Below are positions 8,049 to 12,585 of a DNA stretch of 17,409 nucleotides, in pieces. Each line of letters begins with the position of its first letter. Position 1 is the first letter of the stretch. The DNA comes from Mariprofundaceae bacterium (GTDB taxonomy: Bacteria > Pseudomonadota > Zetaproteobacteria > Mariprofundales > Mariprofundaceae). Location: contig JALVTX010000274.1 of assembly GCA_027035825.1 (NCBI GenBank), positions 1 to 17,409 on the forward strand. Reading direction: 5' to 3'. The translations under genes were made by a program, and so were the position numbers. The notes below the pieces were generated by a model. The model saw only the letters and a list, made by a program, of their open reading frames with translations, was not told where the DNA came from and ran no database searches.

Positions 8049-9092
8049 TCATCCGCCAAACAATTTCTTGTTCTGTGCCTTCTCTAGCGCCGCCTGCTGC
8101 GTGATCTTGCGCGTCTTGACGAGCTGTTGCAGGCAGTGATCGAGCGTCTGCATGCCTTCGCGCTGGCTGGTCTGCATCACCGACACCATCTGCGGCACCT
8201 TGTTCTCGCGGATCAGGTTGCGGATGGCGGGGGTGCCGAGCATGATCTCGTAGGCCGCCACGCGCCCCTGGCCGTCAGCGGTCTTGATGAGCGCCTGGGA
8301 GATCACGGCGCGCAACGATTCTGAAAGCATGGAACGCACCATGTCCTTCTCGGCGGCCGGAAACACGTCGATGACGCGGTCAATGGTCTTGGGCGCCGAG
8401 GAGGTGTGCAGCGTGCCAAACACCATGTGGCCCGTTTCGGCCGCGGTCAGCGCCAAGCGAATGGTTTCAAGGTCGCGCAACTCGCCGACCAGAATCACGT
8501 CCGGGTCTTCGCGCAGGGCGCTGCGAAGGGCATTGGCGAACGAGTGCGTGTGCGGCCCCAGTTCGCGCTGGGATACCAGGCAGTTCTTGGACTTGTGCAC
8601 GAACTCGATCGGGTCCTCGATGGTAAGGATGTGGCCGCGCTCGTTCTCGTTGCGGTGGTTCAGCATCGCCGCCAGCGTCGTGGACTTACCGGAACCGGTC
8701 GGCCCGGTGACGAGGCACAGGCCGCGGGGCTCCATGGCGATGGAGGAGAAGACCTCGGGGCATTTCAGTTGCTCCAGAGTGAACACCTCGGTGGGAATCA
8801 CGCGGAAGGCGGCGCTCATGCCGCGGTTCTGCCAGAAGGCGTTGACGCGGAAGCGCGCGACATCGCCCAGCGCGAAGGAGAAATCCAGTTCCAGGTGTTC
8901 CTCGAAGGCCTTGCGCTGGGCATCGGTCATGATGTCATAGACCATGGACTGGACTTCGCGCGCTTCGATGGGTGGCACCTTGATGCGCGTGATGTCACCG
9001 TGAATGCGGATCATCGGTGGTTCGCCGGAAGAGATGTGAAGGTCGGAGGCGTTGTTCTTGACGGTAAACGCCAGCAGCTCGGAAATGTCCAT
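8049..9092 (-). CDS. pilT: Type IV pilus retraction ATPase PilT
   Basis: PilT powers type IV pilus retraction and twitching motility at the inner-membrane face of the pilus machine. The 347-residue protein begins MDISELLAFTVKNNASDLHI, the family N-terminus. Walker A is GPTGSGKST (130-138, Lys136), the Asp box is LTIEDPIEF, Walker B is DPDVILVGELRD (Glu204), and the His box AAETGHMVFGTLHT carries His222 and His229. ATG 9092 is preceded by GAGGGAG at good spacing and removes an upstream open extension of 33 codons with no family match. It heads the pilT-pilU-third paralogue cluster. Its start lies 91 bp from the XerD-proximal... XerC-side edge of the dif-like site, and it is divergent from mazG. 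Confidence 0.96.
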   Translation of the reverse strand: MDISELLAFTVKNNASDLHISSGEPPMIRIHGDITRIKVPPIEAREVQSMVYDIMTDAQRKAFEEHLELDFSFALGDVARFRVNAFWQNRGMSAAFRVIPTEVFTLEQLKCPEVFSSIAMEPRGLCLVTGPTGSGKSTTLAAMLNHRNENERGHILTIEDPIEFVHKSKNCLVSQRELGPHTHSFANALRSALREDPDVILVGELRDLETIRLALTAAETGHMVFGTLHTSSAPKTIDRVIDVFPAAEKDMVRSMLSESLRAVISQALIKTADGQGRVAAYEIMLGTPAIRNLIRENKVPQMVSVMQTSQREGMQTLDHCLQQLVKTRKITQQAALEKAQNKKLFGG

Positions 9093-9182
9093 GCAGGCTC
9101 CCTCGTAAAAAATGGCTAGGGGCAGCATAGGCGATGAGGCATCATGCGCGCAAGTCGCGTGAGCCATGGCGCAATAACACCA

Positions 9183-9210
9183 ACGTCGCATAATGTATAT
9201 TATGTAAAGT
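9183..9210 (+). other. dif: dif-like XerCD chromosome dimer resolution site
   Basis: The 28 bp divide into an XerC-type arm ACGTCGCATAA (9183-9193), a 6-bp centre TGTATA (9194-9199) and an XerD-type arm TTATGTAAAGT (9200-9210). Against E. coli dif as I remember it (arms GGTGCGCATAA and TTATGTTAAAT around TGTATA), 22 of 28 positions agree. The inner 19 bp, from CGCATAA through TTATGT, agree at every position. Most differences are in the outer four bases of the XerC arm, which vary between species. The site is intergenic between pilT and mazG, as expected for a unique dif. FtsK-activated XerC/XerD recombine here to resolve dimeric chromosomes. The inner 16 bp also form a near-palindrome (CATAAT-N4-ATTATG). 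Confidence 0.85.
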
Positions 9211-9235
9211 TACAGGAAGAGCGCGGAGACCAGAG

Positions 9236-10033
9236 ATGGCAGAAAGGATTAAGAAAAAATCAAATCAATATGATAAGTTGTGCGCTCTTATGAATGTTCT
9301 GCGTGAAGAATGCCCTTGGGACCAGGCGCAAACCATCGAAAGCCTGCGTCGCCACACCCTGGAGGAAACCCACGAGGTGCTCGAAGCCATCGACCACGCC
9401 GCTCAACGCGACGAGTGGCAGCCGCTGAAAGAAGAACTCGGCGACCTGCTCTTTCAGGTGCTCTTCTATGCGCGCATTGCCGAGGAACGCGGCCAGTTCA
9501 CCCTCGACGATGTCGTGGACTCACTCATCGAGAAGATGATCCGTCGTCACCCGCATGTGTTCGGGGATGTGATGATGGAGCCGGACGTCAATCGGCAGTG
9601 GGATCGCATCAAGGACGCCGAGCATGCCGATCGCGAAAGCCTGATGGACGGTGTGCCGCCCCTTCCCGCGCTCTCCCTTGCCCGCAAGCTCCAGCAGCGT
9701 GCGGCCAGGGTCGGGTTTGACTGGAACCGGCCTGTGGACGTTCTGGACAAGATGCGCGAGGAGCTGGATGAGCTGGCGCAAGAGGTTCATTCAGGCGCGC
9801 CTCTTTCCCGCATGGAGGATGAATTCGGTGATGTCCTGTTCACCCTCGTCAATCTTGGACGCAAACTGGAACTGGACGCGGAACTCGCCCTGATGCGGAC
9901 CAACCGGAAGTTTGCCGCCCGCTTTCGCATGCTGGAGCGCCTGGCCAACGAACGGGGGCTTGATCTTGAGACCATGTCCCTTGACGACATGGAGGCCTTG
10001 TATCAAGAGGCCAAGGGAATGTGCGACCTATAG
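9236..10033 (+). CDS. mazG: Nucleoside triphosphate pyrophosphohydrolase MazG
   Basis: MazG hydrolyses (d)NTPs to monophosphate and pyrophosphate, clearing non-canonical nucleotides and affecting stringent-response signalling. The 265-residue protein is the full-length two-domain form. The first domain has CPWDQAQT (26-33), TLEETHEVLEAID with the metal-binding EExxE residues 43-47, and EELGDLLFQVLF. RRHPHVFGD follows, and the second domain has MREELDELAQEV and DEFGDVLFTLVNLGRKL. ATG 9236 gives MAERIKKKSNQYDKLCALMNVL, slightly longer than the E. coli start. The first 60 nt are AT-rich and lysine-rich, unlike the rest. The gene starts 25 bp beyond the dif-like site and ends 3 bp before a matS-like palindrome. 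Confidence 0.94.
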   Translation: MAERIKKKSNQYDKLCALMNVLREECPWDQAQTIESLRRHTLEETHEVLEAIDHAAQRDEWQPLKEELGDLLFQVLFYARIAEERGQFTLDDVVDSLIEKMIRRHPHVFGDVMMEPDVNRQWDRIKDAEHADRESLMDGVPPLPALSLARKLQQRAARVGFDWNRPVDVLDKMREELDELAQEVHSGAPLSRMEDEFGDVLFTLVNLGRKLELDAELALMRTNRKFAARFRMLERLANERGLDLETMSLDDMEALYQEAKGMCDL

Positions 10034-10036
10034 AAC

Positions 10037-10049
10037 GTGACAAGGTCAC
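10037..10049. other. matS-like palindrome after mazG
   Basis: GTGAC-AAG-GTCAC is a perfect 5-bp inverted repeat with a 3-bp centre, extending to ACGTGAC and GTCACGT on the flanks (10035-10051). It matches the E. coli matS pattern GTGACRNYGTCAC except at one central base. It begins 3 bp after the mazG stop codon in non-coding sequence and lacks a T-run, so it does not look like a terminator. The same half-sites recur at 16042-16054 and nearly so at 16338-16350. Binding by the MatP-like protein encoded at 15950-16312 is an inference. Confidence 0.6.
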
Positions 10050-10068
10050 GTATTTCCTGGCGTCACCC

Positions 10069-10287
10069 TCAGCCGCTCTTGATGCGCTCGCGCAATGGGA
10101 GGCGGATATTGTCAGAGCGATTCATTGCACCGCCCACCATGCCCCAAGCGCCGCGCCAACCGCGCCGCCGGCGGCCGTCGCCACGGCGTTCCGCCAGTCC
10201 AGCACGCCCGCGCCCGTTCTCCGCGCCCAGTGCTATTCCAAGCCCGGCGATGGCGTGTTGTTTCTTGTCCAGGCGCTTGTCGTTCAT
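10069..10287 (-). CDS. Small glycine-rich ORF, possibly frameshifted
   Basis: The ORF starts MNDKRLDKKQHAIAGLGIAL with a strong ribosome site (GGAGG 6 nt before ATG 10287). As read it gives 72 residues whose second half is arginine-rich and unlike a real protein. In the next frame the same DNA encodes VLDWRNAVATAAGGAVGAAL, then GAWWAVQ and a stop at 10122-10124. That is a glycine-zipper-like hydrophobic segment. Skipping one base in the G/C-run near 10205-10220 would fuse the two into a 54-residue small membrane-type protein. It may therefore be a small gene with a frameshift, programmed or due to mutation or sequencing error. I recognise no family. The remainder of the stretch 10034-10368 holds only the matS-like site. 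Confidence 0.3.
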   Translation of the reverse strand: MNDKRLDKKQHAIAGLGIALGAENGRGRAGLAERRGDGRRRRGWRGAWGMVGGAMNRSDNIRLPLRERIKSG

Positions 10288-10368
10288 ATCACGCCTCCAC
10301 CAAGCAGTGCGGCGCCGTCACGTTCGGCTTGGATCGTTGCATGGACAGTGAAAATAATGCGCCTCGGT

Positions 10369-10746
10369 TCATTCTTCCCGTTCATTCCACAAATGGCCCG
10401 CTCGCATGTAGAACTCGGCCATGCGTTCGCTGATTTCCTTGTACAGCCTGCCCAGTTCAGGGTCGCGGCGGGTCACCGGGTGGTTCCCAATGTGCTCCTG
10501 CACGTGATTCAACGCCACGAAGGCGCGATCCATCAACTCGAAATAATGCCCCGGGTTTGTCTCAACCGTTTCCTCCTCCGGCCGCAATGTCGTTTTTCCA
10601 TCGATTTCTCGTTCCACCAACACGGGCTGCCGAAAGGCCTGAAGAAAATACAGGCAATCCTCCCGCAGTTCGCCGAGGCTTTCGCCCGAGGGTTCCACTG
10701 CGTCCGCCGTCCATAGCTCGATCCGGCCCGCATCATCGTAATACAC
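10369..10746 (-). CDS. Hypothetical protein, likely N-terminally truncated, beside CRISPR array
   Basis: The 125-residue product is acidic and helical (for example ELREDCLYFLQAF and LYKEISERMAEFY) with no enzymatic motif visible. Reading upstream of the GTG start at 10746 the frame continues ITYQIHEVYYDDAGRIELW until a TGA at about 10769. IHEVYYDxDG is the conserved core of a small uncharacterised bacterial family whose members, as I remember them, begin about 10-15 residues earlier with a WNYRV-like strand. Here that strand is missing and the CRISPR array begins only about 50 bp away, so the gene looks shortened at its 5' end. GTG 10746 has no good ribosome site. It could be a shortened but functional variant, or a decaying gene. 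Function unknown. Confidence 0.55.
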   Translation of the reverse strand: MYYDDAGRIELWTADAVEPSGESLGELREDCLYFLQAFRQPVLVEREIDGKTTLRPEEETVETNPGHYFELMDRAFVALNHVQEHIGNHPVTRRDPELGRLYKEISERMAEFYMRAGHLWNEREE

Positions 10747-10797
10747 TTCGTGAATCTGGTAGGTAATTCAACTGGCGCGGCGCCACCATCAAGCGCG

Positions 10798-11294
10798 GTT
10801 CCGATACCCCACCATCGGACTTCCTGCTACAATGAGCAACACGAAGGATCTGAAGGACTTCCCGTTCCGATACCCCACCATCGGACTTCCTGCTACAATA
10901 ATGCGAGTTCTCCATTCTCATACTTGAGGGTTCCGATACCCCACCATCGGACTTCCTGCTACAATCCGTGCTCGTCGTGCCCAGCGTGGACGTTTGTTCC
11001 GATACCCCACCATCGGACTTCCTGCTACAATTCAAAACATAAACCAAACAATCCAAAAATAGTTCCGATACCCCACCATCGGACTTCCTGCTACAATCCC
11101 GGCCCTAGACTATCGGCACGTCCGGCGTTCCGATACCCCACCATCGGACTTCCTGCTACAATAGCGCAAGCATAAATCAAACGATTATGCAAGTTCCGAT
11201 ACCCCACCATCGGACTTCCTGCTACAATACCCGCCGCCGGCATGCCGTGGCGCAGCGCGTTCCGATACCCCACCATCGGACTTCCTGCTACAAT
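10798..11294 (+). CRISPR. Type II-C CRISPR array, 8 repeats and 7 spacers
   Basis: Eight identical 36-bp repeats begin GTTCCGATACCC and end CTTCCTGCTACAAT, starting at 10798, 10864, 10930, 10996, 11062, 11127, 11193 and 11259. Spacers are 30 bp except the fifth (11098-11126), which is 29 bp. The tracrRNA anti-repeat at 15814-15852 is complementary to the plus-strand repeat, so crRNAs are plus-strand transcripts, running toward and opposite to the cas genes. This is the layout known from Neisseria II-C loci. No repeat is degenerate, so the old end of the array is not marked. Spacers 4 and 6 (11032-11061, 11163-11192) are AT-rich; spacer 7 (11229-11258) is GC-rich. A terminator lies just after the last repeat. 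Spacer targets cannot be determined here. Confidence 0.98.
10825..11294 (+). promoter_or_regulatory. Extended -10 promoters inside each CRISPR repeat
   Basis: The last nine bases of every repeat read TGCTACAAT, which is a TGn extended -10 element with hexamer TACAAT (first copy 10825-10833, last 11286-11294). The identical nine bases end Neisseria meningitidis II-C repeats, where each repeat is known to start its own crRNA a few bases into the next spacer. By analogy, transcription here would begin 5-7 bp into each spacer, making 5' processing of pre-crRNA unnecessary. No consensus -35 lies at the expected distance, as is usual for extended -10 promoters. Confidence 0.6.
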
Positions 11295-11306
11295 CGCAAT
11301 AGCGCA

Positions 11307-11338
11307 AGCCCCGGATTTTCCGGGGCTTTCTCCTTTTT
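11307..11338 (+). terminator. Intrinsic terminator at the end of the CRISPR array
   Basis: A 9-bp perfect stem AGCCCCGGA / TCCGGGGCT with a TTT loop is followed by a T-rich tract (TTCTCCTTTTT). It starts 12 bp after the final repeat and lies just before the cas2 stop codon, which comes from the other strand. It should end plus-strand crRNA transcripts before they run antisense into cas2. On the minus strand there is no T-run, so it is a poorer terminator for the cas operon. Confidence 0.85.
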
Positions 11339-11345
11339 GCACCGC

Positions 11346-11678
11346 TCAGAACATCTCGATCTGGGCCGGAACATCCGGTTTCAGGCGCGCCGGTTTTGGC
11401 CCGAAGAACTCGCGCGTCATGCCGTATTGCTTGTCCGTGAGGAAGAAGAACAGCACATGCCCTTCCCTTGGCGTGCGCGGCCCCAGCCGCTCCACCAGTG
11501 CCTGCGCCTTGGCGAAGCTCGCGCAATGGCGGATGTAGATCGAATACTGAAGCTGGCCGAACCCATCCTTGAGCAGCAGATTCCGGAAGCGCGTGTAGCG
11601 GCGGCGGGCCTCCTTCGTGTCCGTCGGCAGGTCGAACATCGCCACCAGCCACACGGTGCGCCAGCTATTCGGCCGCAT
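11346..11678 (-). CDS. cas2: CRISPR-associated endonuclease Cas2
   Basis: Cas2 forms the Cas1-Cas2 integrase that inserts new spacers. The 110-residue protein has the ferredoxin-like fold pattern: WLVAMFDLPTDTKEARRRYT with the conserved Asp16, then RNLLLKDGFGQLQYSIYIRH, and GHVLFFFLTDKQYG in the second half. This wording matches Cas2 of type II systems. ATG 11678 overlaps the end of cas1 by 14 bp; a longer upstream reading of the same frame is antisense-like and rejected. It is the last gene of the cas9-cas1-cas2 operon, without csn2 or cas4, which defines subtype II-C. Confidence 0.95.
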   Translation of the reverse strand: MRPNSWRTVWLVAMFDLPTDTKEARRRYTRFRNLLLKDGFGQLQYSIYIRHCASFAKAQALVERLGPRTPREGHVLFFFLTDKQYGMTREFFGPKPARLKPDVPAQIEMF

Positions 11679-12585
11679 CTCCGCAGGCCTCGGGCAGCAC
11701 CAGCCTCGCCCTGCCCGGCCGCTCCATCGCCCGCACCAGCGATTGCACGATGCTCTCCAGCGCCGCATGCAGCCGGTATTCCCGTCCGTCGTCCAGCCGC
11801 ACCGAGCGCTCCATCACGCCGAGCAGCGCCCGCTTGGCCTCGCGATCCAGCGGCCCTTCCTCCATCAGTTCGTCGCGCACGATGCCGTCCACGATCGGCC
11901 GCAGAGGCTCCATCAGGTCGTCGGCGAGATTGAAGGGGTTGGTTGCGCCCCGGTGATGCAGGCCGAGCGAGGGCTCCAGCCCCGCCAGCGCCAGATGCCG
12001 GGCCACCAGCGCGCGCAAGACAGCATAGCCGTAGTTCAGCTTCGCGTTCAGGTGGTCGGCGGCATCGCGCTTGGCGCGCCGGAACCCGGACGGAAAGAAA
12101 CACTTCCAGTAGTGGCGCGCGGCCTGCGCCTCCACGTTCGAGGCATCGCCGGGCGTCACCCGGCCAGCCAGCCGGGAAAGCCGCAAGTGGCCGTTCAGCC
12201 CCCGGCGCTTCAGGGCATCCGCCTGCATCGCGAGCTTGGCGGAGACAATATCCGCCCAGAGCTCGTCGACATGGGCCGGGTGCGCGGCCATCCTCTCGGC
12301 CTGCAAGCGGATGCGGCCCGCCACCAGGGAACTCGCGCGCACCGGCTGCACCAGCGCCACGGGCAGATGCCTGTCATCGGCCAACAGCACCACGGCGCCG
12401 CGTTCGGCCAGCGCCGACAGCGCCTGGCTGCTGACGCGAATGGCCGGATCGGCCAGGCTGAGCGCCGCCACGTTCTCCACGCTGCCAAACCAGGGCGGCC
12501 GGCCCTCGGCTCGGATGCAGAGCCTGCCCGTGTCCAGACCGATCGAGGCCGGGGATTCCACGTGCAGGATACGGTGTTCACTCAT
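11665..12585 (-). CDS. cas1: CRISPR-associated integrase Cas1
   Basis: Cas1 is the catalytic subunit of the spacer acquisition complex. The 306-residue protein begins MSEHRILHVESPASIGLDTG, typical of type II Cas1. It carries the metal-binding residues Glu152 (SNVEAQAARHYW), a histidine of the LGLHH motif at 210-211, and Glu226 in NLADDLMEPLRPIVD. The last of these motifs is highly conserved in II-C Cas1 proteins. Length is normal. The start overlaps the end of cas9 by 8 bp and the end overlaps cas2, so the three genes are translationally linked. Confidence 0.96.
   Translation of the reverse strand: MSEHRILHVESPASIGLDTGRLCIRAEGRPPWFGSVENVAALSLADPAIRVSSQALSALAERGAVVLLADDRHLPVALVQPVRASSLVAGRIRLQAERMAAHPAHVDELWADIVSAKLAMQADALKRRGLNGHLRLSRLAGRVTPGDASNVEAQAARHYWKCFFPSGFRRAKRDAADHLNAKLNYGYAVLRALVARHLALAGLEPSLGLHHRGATNPFNLADDLMEPLRPIVDGIVRDELMEEGPLDREAKRALLGVMERSVRLDDGREYRLHAALESIVQSLVRAMERPGRARLVLPEACGDAAE

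Noticed and set aside
9198..9203. TATTAT as a -10 box for mazG
   Set aside because: It is part of the dif core, and no -35 is found at the proper distance. The dif reading explains the whole 28 bp better, though weak promoter activity is possible.
10733..11342. Open frames running through the CRISPR array on both strands
   Set aside because: They merely translate the repeat over and over (PIPHHRTSCYN, CSRKSDGGVSE). They are array artefacts, not proteins.
247..11467. KOPS-like octamers (CCCTCCCC at 247-254, CCCTTCCC at 11460-11467)
   Set aside because: The copy right of dif points toward it as expected, but the left one points away. Two hits of opposite support prove nothing about FtsK polarity.
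11417..12103. Long alternative frames over cas1, cas9 and the pil genes
   Set aside because: High GC keeps shadow frames open; only one frame in each stretch shows family motifs.
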